From Lateolabrax maculatus (lineage: Eukaryota; Chordata; Actinopteri; Acropomatiformes; Lateolabracidae), in the NCBI GenBank assembly GCA_031216445.1, contig CM062215.1, positions 11,906,501 to 11,970,500 on the forward strand: DNA of 64,000 nt, in the 5' to 3' direction. Shown one piece after another: positions 35,160 to 47,956 of the stretch; within the stretch, counting starts at the first letter, position 1; every line of letters begins with the position of its first letter. The notes beneath the pieces were generated by a model, which had not been told where the DNA came from, ran no database searches, and worked only from the letters and a program-made list of their open reading frames with translations. Position numbers and translations under genes: made by a program.

Positions 35160-35404
35160 GCACCTGCTGATCCCGGGGAGCCCTTGACGTCAGCGCAGTA
35201 AACGGCGGAGACCTCCGGCGCGCGGCGGCAGCGGCGCTCACAGGCGCAGCGTCCGTGCAGCGCGCAACGCAGGCGGCGGCGGCACCACCTCCTCCCTCCT
35301 CCCCCCCCAACGCAGTCCGACTCCGGCATACCTCCACACAGCGTCCGGAAGGGATACACACCGACACACACACACACGCCGGTGCCCCCCGCTCTCCGTC
35401 CTCC
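35160..35404 (+). promoter_or_regulatory. tmem47 CpG-rich promoter / 5' UTR region
   Basis: An abrupt switch to GC- and CpG-rich sequence (GGCGCGCGGCGGCAGCGGCG words) in an otherwise AT-rich region, ending at the tmem47 ATG and continuing into exon 1. No TATA box is visible. The transcription start cannot be placed from sequence alone. Confidence 0.6.
35185..35192. promoter_or_regulatory. full palindromic CRE (TGACGTCA)
   Basis: An exact 8-bp cAMP-response element lies 213 bp before the tmem47 start codon within the CpG-rich segment, a position where CREB/ATF sites are typically functional. Binding is not shown. Confidence 0.5.
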
Positions 35405-35633
35405 ATGTCGTCCGCCGTCACCGAGACGGAGGAGTCGGCGCGCGGCGCCCCGCTGACGCCGCTGAAGCTGGTGGGGCTGGTGTGCGTCTTCCTGGCGCTC
35501 TGCCTGGACGTGGGAGCCGTGATGAGCCCGGCGTGGGTCACCGCCGACGACCAGTACTACCTGTCCCTGTGGGAGTCCTGCTGGAAGCCGGCGAGCACCG
35601 AGAACTGGCAGTGCAGCAGCACGCTGGGCTCAG
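35405..35633 (+). CDS. tmem47: tmem47 exon 1
   Basis: 76 codons plus 1 nt, donor CAG|GTAATG. It encodes LTPLKLVGLVCVFLALCLDV (first span), SPAWVTADDQYYLSLW and the loop cysteines. A run of 14 G starts 8 nt past the donor. Confidence 0.97.
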
Positions 35634-37311
35634 GTAATGAAGGGGGGGGGGGGGGATCACAACACATCTGCCCTGTCCCGTGCGCACCGGGCAGGGTGGG
35701 GGGGGGGGGCATTAACGGGAGCTCTTCACGTAGTTGAGGACAAAGAGTTGTTCGGGGATGATGCTGAGGCGGATGGTGGTGGTGGTGGTGGTGGTGATGA
35801 TGATGGTGGTGGGGTGCTTCCTCGCCTCTGGCAGGGGGGGCAAGCCCTGGATCCTCCAGATGTGACTCCCCACTGTCCCCAGCTGACCGTGACAAAGCCT
35901 CAGCCTGGCAGTCCCGGGCCCCCCGTGAGTCCCCTGAGGAGCTCCACCTTCCTCACTGTGGGCCGGGGTGCACTGCTCAAACCCAAATTACACTCAGATT
36001 TCAGCTTTTTTTTAAAAAAATTTGAAACTGGATCATGAATATAATGTCGTGCACTGGCACCGATGCCGTTTGTTATACCTGCACCGCTGGCTTCTGTTGT
36101 CACCCCCCCCCCCCCCTCCTGTCTCCCCCTCAAAAAGCTGCAGACATGTGACAGTCTGAAAAGACACAAACTTGCGGTAAATACTCACCCTGATGTTAGT
36201 GGGCGCGCAAGTGGCTGACTGCCAGAGGTCTTCCAGGGAGGTAATAGAGGAGGAACGGAGGTGGATGAGCAGCGAGGAAGAGGTGGACCACCGCCAGTGG
36301 GCTGCAGACATTCTATTTATGAGAGCATTAGAGCTCAAATGTTAATAACTCAGACAGACATTAATTGGAAAACACTGAATTTAAATCTAAAAGGCAGTGG
36401 TTCCAGCTTCTCCGATGTGAATGGTTGAAGAAGAATTGAAGATCTTTCGGTTCGGGCTGTTGGTCGGACAAAACAACATTTTTCTAGCATTTCATGAATC
36501 AAACCATTAAACGATGACTTGAGCAAATAGTTGACAGATTATATTTAATATGAAATTAATGAAAATAAAGTTATTGTAGTCCTAAAATGCAATAAGGTGC
36601 AAAAGCATCTCTGTGTACGTTAGAATGTCTGATAGATGATGAAGAGGATTTTTCTCCCATTTGTGTGATTATACACTAAATAATGTTCATACACCTGAAC
36701 ACTGCCGACCCATTTTAGGGAAATAAAACTAAGGAGCTATAACATGCATTATCTGCCTGCTTTAGCCGCTTCGTGATGACCACCATCCAGATTATTAACG
36801 CTGCAAAACTGCCACCACCTCCTGGGTGAGGCACATCAACTCTCCTGGGTGTTGCCACTTACCTGCACCTAATGAATTCATTTGTCAACACAGGAGAAGG
36901 AAGAGATGGGGTGGGGGGTGGGGGTGCTGGCTGAATATAAAGGGCTCATCCTGTCTCACTCTTATTTTTTATTATCCTCCCCTTTCTTTTGTTGTCTAGA
37001 AAAACGGCCTTGTTGTCGCGATCAGGAGAGGTCTTACAGTTCTGTGCAGGAGAGGTGGGGTTGATCTTGGATTTTTGATTGGTTTCCAGGGAAACAAGTG
37101 TTACTTTATTTGAAGTGAAACTGGCTCTATTTGCTACCACTGTGACACTGGGCCCTGACTGGCACTAATTACACATGGGGACATTAAAAAGGAATCAGTT
37201 AAAAGGTCCTTAAGCTGTCAGACAATGTGACAGAATGGCTGTTTGTCTGCCTGTCTTCCTGTCTGTCTGTCTGCCTGTCTGCCTGTCTGTCCATCTGCCT
37301 GTCTGGTGCTT

Positions 37312-37360
<49 letters not shown>

Positions 37361-37484
37361 CAATAAGAGGCTACCACGTTGAGCTGACCTATTTCTGGAC
37401 AGGCTCTTCTAAAGCCCAGCTGAATATTTCATGTCACACTCTGATTTCTCTGTTGTTACATCTCCGCACCTCCTCTTCCCGGAC

Positions 37485-37523
<39 letters not shown>

Positions 37524-39695
37524 TGCAGGCACATATTCACTGATACACTTTGTGACTACAACTTTCAGCAGCTCCTCTCTTCCTTTCTTCCCTCCTCACA
37601 CACATCCAGACTCCAGACCAGGACTCCCTAATTAGGTGTCTTGGCGCGACAGGTGTGTGTCGGCTCGAAAGTGTGTGAGCCTTCCCAACACACACACACA
37701 CAGTGATCTTAAAAAATAAATTGCTCCCTGCTTGTGCCAGCTCCCTTGGCTTGTTCCAGCACCAGGGACAGACCGAAGCAGCGGTTTCTGTTTCTGTAAT
37801 TTAGCTCATCCTTTTCATTCATTGTGACGATTCTCTTTTTTTAATAATGTGAAAATGAATTGAGCGCCGCAGGAATATAGTCTTTTCTCACCTTCCCTGC
37901 TTTAGAAAGCAGAGCCACTACAGCGCAGCCCCTGCTGGAGGGGGCAGTTTTCATTGGTTTGCTCATTGGCACTTCAGCACAGGGATGTTTGAACCTAGTG
38001 GGCCATCAGAGAGTTGCACATTTTATGAATACAATATAAAATGCATTAATGTATATCAATTTATACATTCAAATGTACAAGTTCCTTTTTCATGTCTTCA
38101 TGTGTACAGGCCTGATCACAGCAGCATTTCAATTTTTACAGCTAATCAGCTCATACCAATGTTCAAGTTCAACTTTGACTCGCCAATTTTCGCCGCTGGC
38201 CAAAAGCACGCCATCCTGCCAGTGGCTTAAGAATACTGCAATATGTGAATACTATGTAGATTCACAACAGTTAAGAAGAACTACGCATAAAAAAACAATA
38301 CCTGTGGAAAATGTGTGGATATTTTTTGATGGACTCACAACTCTACAGTAACAGCTTTTATAGAAACAGCTTTGTCTACATACCATGACCAAAAAGTACA
38401 CTCTTACATACAATTATCTCTTTAAAGACACTGTACTGTTCTGGAGAAACACATTAGGAAAACACTGTTTTGACACCAGAAAATCATTACAACTAGGGAC
38501 TTGAAGGCTTAATTGTGTGTTGTGAAGGGATTAGACTAGGCGTAATATGGCCACAGCCTCTACAGACCCAAGGTATACATCTAAGGGTTGAATTGACAAG
38601 GGAACATCCACCAGCTCCAGAAAAATGCACTGTCTATGCAACTGCCCTCGTTGCCAACAACAAGCAAAGTGCTGTGATGTATGCAGAGACAGATCACATA
38701 ATACCCCAATCAGAGTAATAAATCTTTAGTTCACAACATGCACAGCATAGCTTCTAATTAATTGGACTGATATGGAAAAACAAAGGCAAAGAGGAAGGAT
38801 CTCACTTTGCAGAGTAGAACAGAACTATCTTGTAAAGATCAGCCGTAGTAATTGGGATATGAGTTCCTTTGTTAGCTGATACAGGTAAAGTTATAGTGTA
38901 TATTGTTGCAGTATAAGTATCTGAAGACCCTTTCATGCCTGAGTCACTGTGTGAAAGTCAGAGCAGCAATCTTACTACAGTTGGTCATACATAGTAGCAT
39001 GGGGTATTTTATGCCTTTATTGGAGATTTGACAGTAGAGCGATGACAGGAGACGAGGGAGGAGAGAGATGGGGAAAGACCTGCAGCGAAGCTCTCCGGCC
39101 GGACGTGACTCCCGCGTTCACATCCTGTGTGATGGATGGTGGAGACGGGACGAATTCCCACGTTAACAACTCCGGACGGTTGTATGATCACAGAGCTGGT
39201 CATGGGAGGGTTGTGAAATCCAATTACACTGAACGACAGACTCTGGCTGACGCGAGGCGGCCATGTTTGGCTGCTTTTCATGCTCCTTCCATATTATTGA
39301 GTGCCAAGTCTGAGCTTTCACAAAAATCGGAGTTTCCAAGTCATAACTACAATTTGGATGTTGGTGCGAATTCTACTTTACAAGATCCATGACTCTAACT
39401 GTATCTGCTGCATAAACAGGTAACTGTTTGCTAATGTCATCTTCATAAGCTACCAATATGTGAATGTTGCATGTTTGTTTCTCACATACACTGTGGCTCT
39501 TTGAAGCCGTCACTTTAACACATAGATGAGGGAATGTTACATGTTCCTCATATTATACTGCAGTAGTCAGATCCACACAGACATCCTGTACTCCCTCATG
39601 TTTGGTAAATGGGACACAGCTTCAGATGTAAAATCTTACAGTGGGTGTTTGGCCTTACAGGCAGACCAGGGGAACCTCTCTCTCTCTCTCACACA

Positions 39696-39737
<42 letters not shown>

Positions 39738-41041
39738 TGTGTTGAAAGGTGTTTGAACCCTAACAAGTTCCACCTGGAAGCCAACCTACTTTCTTTATCT
39801 CTTTATTCTCCACTGCCTCCCAGTCGCTCCTTCTCTTCCCTCCTGTCAGGCTCAACCACCTCCTCCTCTCATCCCTCCTGTTGTTCTTCCTCCTTTTTCT
39901 GATCTGCTCTTCCTCTCCCCCGCCCTTTCTTCCCCGCTCCCGTTTTCCTTTGTTTTCTTACGACTCAGAGTTCGCGCGTCATACTCAGTCAAGTAAACAA
40001 ACATATCTGCTTTTCATTGTTTTATTCAGTCAAAAGATGAACACCACCAGCTTCAAATGAAACAAAAGCACAATAAATGGCTGAGAACAAAAGAAGTGCT
40101 ATTGCTACCAATAGGTTTGTCATTCATCTGACCTTGAGAGATTTCCGAGGCTCACTGTTAGATTTGGTTACAGCCTGAGATGCCATTACTAAAAGCATGG
40201 ACACCATATTATGTTTTCTCTTTTTCTCACATTATTAAGTAATAGTATTTTATGTAGAATTATGCAAATGGGGAGTTTTTTCAGCTTTATTTTGCATGTG
40301 GTAATATTTACACATTAAGGGAATAAATGCCAAAAGATGTACTCAGTTTTGTAGACAGATGTGATTTGATGCAAACTGAGTGGAAAGTGGTGTGAGTTTT
40401 GGCCTGTTTTGACCCACATTCGCCAATCTTTGATGTCACAGATTTGAGATCAGTCACCAGTAAAGACCTAAAAAACCTCCCTAAGTGTTGCCTCCTCGCT
40501 CCCTGCCCTTCATCTTTCTCTATCAGTGTATCGATCCATCCGTTGCTTTTACTCATCTGGCCTTTTTCATCTGTACTCATAAATGAATTGTCTTTTCCTT
40601 AATGCTCAACCCTCCTCCCTTTTAGTTTTTTCCACCTTCCCTTTTGTCTCCTTTCTCCTCCATCCTCCCTGTCCCTTTCTCCCCCCCGAGGGCTTCATTG
40701 TAACATTTCTAATGTTAATCATTTTCCCTTTGTAATTTCACCATTTTCCTTCTCCTCAGCCCTCTCCATCTCTCCTTTCCATTTTCTCCAGGGTCAAGTC
40801 TCCTTCTCTCCCTCTTCTCCTACTCTCTCACCCCCTCCTTCCCCTCCCCTCCTCTCCTCTGACTCCATCCCTCCTCTCAGTGAGCTGAGGCCCCAGAGAC
40901 GCCCGTTCTATTTGTAGCAGCTGAACGAGGAATGGGAAATGATGTGGCATTCAGTTCTGTGGCAGGCAGACAGACAGGGGAATAGCCAAGAACCCACAGT
41001 TCCCACTTGCCATCCCCAAAACACACACACACACCCACACA

Positions 41042-41078
<37 letters not shown>

Positions 41079-44000
41079 TGTGGGGGCATGATGGGGAGTG
41101 GGATGTACATGTGCCCAAACACACATAATCCATTTGGTGGATGCAAATCAAGCTTTCTTCAAAGCATTTACGGTATCACAGCAGCAGCATGTGGCAGCAC
41201 ATAAAAACCCTGTAAAAGTCTCAAAATAAACAAATTCTAAATTATCTATGGACATAAAAGAACAAAATTGTCTTAAATACAGTTATTCCTCTGGCATTAA
41301 CTCGCAAATATTATGTTTTTTAAAATAACTCTTGTTTTTAAACTTTCATCTGCCATGTTCACTTGGAAACAGGCTTGTTTATCAGCTCTTCTTTATATTT
41401 TGTTCATTAAATTGGTCTTTGATTAAATCTAAGCATTAGATAGGGCCTTCAAAAGTGTTAAATCCACTGTGCGAAATACAGGCGTTTGGGTACACTTCAT
41501 TAACACCTAGGACCCCTCAAAAACCTCCAAATTACATTTCTGGAAAATTAAGCTGATTATTTTCTGATTGTGTATGTTTGTTACAGTGTATTTTAGAGCT
41601 GAAACTATTATTTGATTAACTGATTAGTCGATCAACAGAAAATTCATCTGCATATTATTGTATATCGCTGATTAGCACTAAACACAATGTACTGCTGAAG
41701 CTGATGGGAACGTCCTCAGTTGTGCAGATGTTTGGTCATGAAACAAAGTAATGGACACATTGAAATTGTGACCTGATGGTGGCGCTATCATGAATGTGTG
41801 TACCACATTTTGTGCCAATCCATCCGGTAGGTTTAGAGATATTAAACAGAATACGTGAAAACTTTGACCTGCTAGTGTCAAGTTAAGTCAAGGATCAACC
41901 AAATCAGTAGGATTCTTCCTCTGAATTTCTTCTAGGAATTTTTGTGTAAAATTTCATGGAAATTAATTCAGTAGTAGTTGAGATATTTTTCAGTCCGGAC
42001 CAAAGTGGTGGACCCAGCAACACACCAGCACTGCCGTTCCTGGAGCCATGCTGCTACCATTTGGAGACTTACTCAGCCATCAAACCTCAAATGATCCCAC
42101 TGTATAAACTGAATCTCAGCAGAGTGCAGAAAAAGCTCAGGAAAGTCAGTTAGGTCAAATCGTGGTGCCTGTAATTCATGAAGGTATCCTGACTTTGCCA
42201 GCTGTGCCTGAATTATGCAGGATTCTTAGTGTGATCATCTGTCTGGAAACACAAGTGAACATACAACATAAGGAGCGCGTCTGCCTCCTCAGTCTGTACT
42301 TATCTCTGCATTGGTTTTATCATTTATTTATTTATTGCGGCGTTTGTGAGCTCCTACAGCAGCCCTGAAGCCCAGAGATTAAGCACTGCCAAGGACTGGG
42401 ATAACCTCGGCCGTTTTGTAATTAATGTCATGATTGAAATGCTAAAATGAAGACCAACTGACGAATGTAGGGTACTCTTGATTTTACATTTGCAGCTACA
42501 GGACAGGACTTCTGTTTTTTCATACAGGAAGCCAAAGTACTACAGCAGCTACTCGGCGTGACAGCTTGCCGTGGCTTTACAGTAAAGAAAAAATGTGACA
42601 GTAATCCCGTCACATGGCAAACAGTCACATTACAGCAAGAGGTATTTCTCACAGCACAGCACACTGTGTGTCTCTGTGCGAGTCAAGGCAAGAGGGAGAG
42701 ATTGATATGGGAAAACTCTGTAGTTGCCTATATGTGTTGCAGTGTCTATGATGGAATTTTAAAAATGTAAATCTGCCATAGTGTGTGTGAGAGAGACAGA
42801 GAAAGAAGGCTTTGCATATTGTATATGTATGAAAGATAAAACAGCAAAGAGAGTACAGTTAAAGTTACCATTTTGCGTGTGTGTGTATGTATGTGTGTGT
42901 GAATGAGAATGAGTGAGTTGTGTCATATACTGCAGTATTTACTCTAAAACTACGGCGGCCCCGAATGCTCAACACATTGCAACTTAAGCAAACACATGCA
43001 AGTAGAAAAAACACAACATTTCTGTGATGTGTTGTGTTGTTAAAATGATGATTTTTTTCTTAATTTGCTTGTCTTTTTTCTACTTGCATGTGTTTTTTTA
43101 AGTTGCAGTGGGTTGAGCTTTCTGGGCCACCGTATAAAACAAACAAACAAAAAAAATCAACTATATACTAATACAACTTTAAATGATGAAAAAAGTAAAC
43201 TCCCAGTACATTCAACATAGGGATGCACTCACCTTACTAAGAGGATTGGGATCGTGACCGGTCCACATTAAATACAGTTTTTTTGCCAGTACCATACATT
43301 TCAGTGGTTACTTACCAGTTAAATTCTTTAAGTGTGCCGACTCTGTTTGTAGCGTGCCATCAATAAAAATCATCCCAATGAGTTCAATATTATGAGGTAT
43401 ACAGATTTTAAATTTAGGAGAAAGAGAGCACTGGTGTCAGATCGGGAGATACCCTGAGTTCAGAGTCAGCATGAATAAAATGGTCATGTTCCGATATTGT
43501 TAGGCAAGTATGCAACATAAGTAAGACTTTAATGTCTGTGCCTTTACATGGTGAGTTAAGATCATCTGAGTTGTGTTTCCAATGACCAAAGACTTAGAGT
43601 AGAAGCACATGACGTGAACTGTTTTTATTGGTAGCAAAGCCTTTGCCATAATTTGCTAATTATTTGTTTGTATTATTTAATTATTAACGACGATGATGTC
43701 TCATGATGTGTATACAACTCATTTGTTACAGTTTCAGGGGGAAAATTTAGGAAATGATAGGTTATATCTAAACTACGGTTCCTGCCTGATACACAGTGGA
43801 TGATCACTTTGTGTGTCTCAATAAAAATACCATTGATAGACAACACAAATGTGTTGTCAGCTAAAATAAAAGACACTGAGCAGCAAAATGTCAATGTCCT
43901 GGTCACACGAGGACTGGGGAGTGAGCACTCACATGCTGACTTTTGATTGGTTGAGGCTGCTTCCACGGCGTGAACCAGCTCTGTGTTTCAAAGGGAGTTA

Positions 44001-45057
44001 AATATGAATGAATGATAAACCACCCGAGTCTCCGGAAAGCCTTGTTTTAACCCTCCACCTCGCCACATCTCACCCCCGTCTGCGCCTCATTCCACTCCTT
44101 GTGGCGTTGCTCATGCGGGGCAACTCTCACGGGGGGGCAGCAGGATCGCCTCAGTGTCGCTGCTTTTGCTGAGTGAAATCCAGAATTTCTGCCTGAAGAG
44201 CTTCACCTAAAATATAAAGCAAACAGATGCATCAGAGTCAAAGGCAGAAAAATGAAAAATTGGGCTTTCACATAGGAATGCCTCGTTGCCAGGAAACATT
44301 TGAATAAAGCTGAATAGGTGTCTGTCCACAAAACGACCTACAGTGTCACCTTCCTAATCACCATCATTCAAAATAAAGTATTTCTGGTTGCTTTGCATCT
44401 GTTATACGAGATGCTTCTGGTCTCTCCTTTTTTATCTCTCCTGTCTTCTTTCGGCTCCCTCTCATCTTTAAGTTTCCCCTTCCCTCTCAGCCTCCCACTA
44501 TCCACCCCTGCATCTCATCTTTCACCTCCATCGCCGCCTCTCTTTTCCTCCCTCTGCCTCATCTTTCCTTATCTCTCCCCTCCACAGTCCATCTTTCATA
44601 AGCCTTTTTTTTTTTTTTTTACCACGCTAGAGCGGTACATTTAGGCATCGTATTTACACAACTTAAACAGCTGTAAAATTAAAAAGGAATGCACTTAAAC
44701 AGCGCTGCAGTGTCCCGTTGATGCCAGCTACTGTGCATTGGCTTTGCATCTGTGCTGACAGCTGCATTCCTGCATCTGATGCGGTGCATTGGTGATTTCT
44801 ATAGAACTTTCAGTTTGAAGTTTGCCTTTTAAGAGTTATTGCACGTGCTTAAGGAGTACCGATTATCTAATTGTATTAAAGCATTTCCTAGTTTAGCGGT
44901 GTGGTACAGAAATAGGTTTTACAGCAGCTTAAATGAGCCCGGCCAGTTTGACAGCATCACATCTGATCAATGTGTGAAGCCAGACAGGTGGAATAAAAGG
45001 TTAGAGAAATTGTCCAATCTCTTTTTCTCCCTCTGAGCCCCAGATGGATTAGATGAC

Positions 45058-45123
<66 letters not shown>

Positions 45124-45640
45124 TAGCCTCTAAACGTCCAGTCACACCAGCATATAAAATGGAGTAATTTTGCAGTAAAATCCATCCATTCCAATGGACT
45201 CTCCGTGATCAGTGCAATTGCTTTGGGCGTAAAAGTAAATCGGCATTGGTTTATCGCAAATAATTTCAAGAAGCGAATTTTGACACACTCATTTGGGAAA
45301 TCGACCAATAGCAAACCGTCTCTACTGTGCTGACCTTTGAGGGAACCACCCAGAGATCCAGATTCTGGATTGGAGGAGGCTGTTGTAGCTCATTAGCTCC
45401 AGTTCAAACTTCTTCAGCCTCTCCTTGGAGTGCGCCGCTGCAGGTGAATTCATGTCCAAGTGTGTCCCGTGGTTTCACTGACCTTGCACACAGTCGAGCT
45501 GCGTCTAAAATCTGCCACGCCTCAACACACGTTAGAGAGAGGGAGGTGGGAAAGCAGAAGTAGCGGCAGCAGAAGGTTGACAAACCTGTGATATATGGCA
45601 CCAAGTGTCTCTGTATGTGACCATGTGTGTGACCGTGTGT

Positions 45641-45689
<49 letters not shown>

Positions 45690-47921
45690 TGCTCCCTTTA
45701 TAGAAATGCGGACAGATTTTTGAGAACATGCCAGCAAAGCTCTTTGGCCGAGGCTTTTTGTCAGCTCAGGTACACTAAGTGCTCTCTCTCTTCATTACTT
45801 TCACTCGGCGCTGCTCTGTCCCCAGCCCCTTCACGCCCTCCTCACCCCCTTTTCCTCCTCCTCCCCCTCACTCCTCCCCCTCTTTTCCTCCTATTGGCAT
45901 TTCTTTTCATGCTGCCCTCTCTCTGTCCTTGTAACATTATGCTGGTGCCTCACCACTTGCATGTTTCTCCTCTTTTAACGCCCATCACTCTCTCTGAGAC
46001 TCATTGCCACCAGACCTCTCTTCATCTCCCTTTGTCCTCTTCCTTCCCTTTGTTTTCTTGTGGTTTTTACACACTCATTTGTTCCTCATTTACTCTTTTA
46101 TTTCTTCCCTCTTGCCTTTCTCCCTTCTAGTCATTAACTTTCCATGCTTCTTTTCCATCTATTTGTCTGTTTTACCTTTTTTCCATATTCTCTCCTTCCT
46201 TCACCCCCGCTTACTACCTCCCATCCCTTGTCTTCGTTCCTTCACTCTATTCTATCTTTCCCTGCCTTTGTTATTCCTTTTCTCCGTCTCTCTCTTAACT
46301 TTGTCCATCTTCTTATCCCTTCCTTCTGTCCTATGTTCTTTCTCTTCCTATTCCTCATCTCCTCCTTACTTCTTTCTTCCCATCCCTTCTCTCCGCTCCG
46401 TCTTCCTTTACTGTCTTCAATCTATTTATGCTTCCTTAATTTCACCACCATTCAATCCTCATTGTGTCTTTCCTTCCTCGACCCCTTCTTACTTTATTCT
46501 CCCTTTCTTTTCACCATCTATTCATTGCCTTTGTTTTAATAATTTCTCCTAATTTAAGAACGTTGATCATCCTCTTCTCCCTTCTGTCCTTCCTGCCTTG
46601 CTCTATCTAACTCTTCTTTTCCTCTTTCCTCCCGTGAGCCACCCCATCCTCCTATTCACTTTTTTCCTTCTTTCCATTATTTTCTTCCTTTATCTGCCTG
46701 CCTTTCCTTAACTTTTTCCCTTACGATATTCTTTCCTTACTCCATTTCCCCCTGCCTCCTTCATCCCACCCTTCACTTTTCCTCCTTGCTCTTTTACTCT
46801 TCTTCTGTTTCCTCAATTACATCACACCCTCTTTCCTTTCTTACCATCTTCCCCTTTCTTTGTTCCTCCTTTTCTTTCCAATATCTCCTTGCTTCTTTCT
46901 TTCCATTGCCTTTATTTCATTCCATTTTCATCTCACTCCTTGTCTTAACTATGTCCATATTTTCCGTCCATCCAACTTTCCTTCATCTTTCTCCTCCTGT
47001 CCTCTTGTCTCGCTACTTTCATTCTATTTTGATTCATCCCTTCCTTTCCTTCACCTTCCATCTTCCTTTATCATGATCCTTTTCTTACCCCATTTCCCTC
47101 TTTGCTCCTTTCTTTCCATGCTTCCTTCATTTCATTATTGTTCTTCCTCATTGTCTCCGTCCTTTCCTCTACCTTCTGTTTTCCTTTCCCCCTTCTTTCT
47201 TCTAAGTCCCACCTTTCCCTCCTCCTCTTTTCTTACATGTACTTGCGCTCTCCTTCATCCTTCCCTCCTTCTTCCACCCTATTGTCTTTTCTCCTTAGAC
47301 TCCTTCCTATTTCATTGTTCATACCTTCCTTTTTTATACCACCCATCCTTCCATCAACGCCTCCTTCCTCGCTCTCCCTCTAATCAACATACTTAATGGT
47401 GGTAAATGCAGTAATATAAAATGTCAAATAAAATAATACGTCTTTTGTGGCTCTGTCTCTCCTCCCAGGCCACCCTCAGCGTCTTGTGCATTTCAATTTT
47501 AGCTCTGGTATGCGTTCACTATATTGCATTTAATCATGAAGTGCTAAAAATATTCGTCCTGTATGCAACATGTTGCATGTGTGTTGCTTGCTCGTGCTCA
47601 CTCAGTCACTTTGTTCTTCTCTTTACCACTTCCTCTGCCCACCGTCCTCCTCCCTCCTTCCCTTTCCAGACTGGCAGGTTGCCACGCTGGCCCTGTTGCT
47701 AGGGGGTGGAGCCCTGGTGCTGATGTCATTCCTGGTCGCCCTGGTTGCCGTGTGCATCGGCACGAGACGGCGGTTCTACGCGCCCGTCGCCTTCATGCTC
47801 TTCGCTGCAGGTTCAGTGCACACACGCACGCACACAATGACCTGTAGTCCATACACAATTACACCAGTCCTGGGTCGAAGGCCACACACTCATTATGTGC
47901 TAAAATACACACACCTAATGA

Positions 47922-47956
<35 letters not shown>

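Noticed and set aside
35255..35404. Upstream in-frame extension of tmem47 exon 1 (start near 35255)
   Set aside because: It would add a low-complexity Ala/Pro/His-rich leader not found in the family. The ATG at 35405 gives the expected 182-residue protein.
37313..37520. Regularly spaced short repeats considered as a CRISPR-like array, as were the other GT/CA clusters
   Set aside because: They are simple dinucleotide and tetranucleotide microsatellites of a vertebrate genome, without repeat-spacer structure.
46004..46552. 182-codon open frame rich in Ser, Phe, Leu and Pro, plus similar frames to 47396
   Set aside because: Pure consequence of CT-rich composition, which lacks stop codons on that strand. 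No start context, splice borders or domain.
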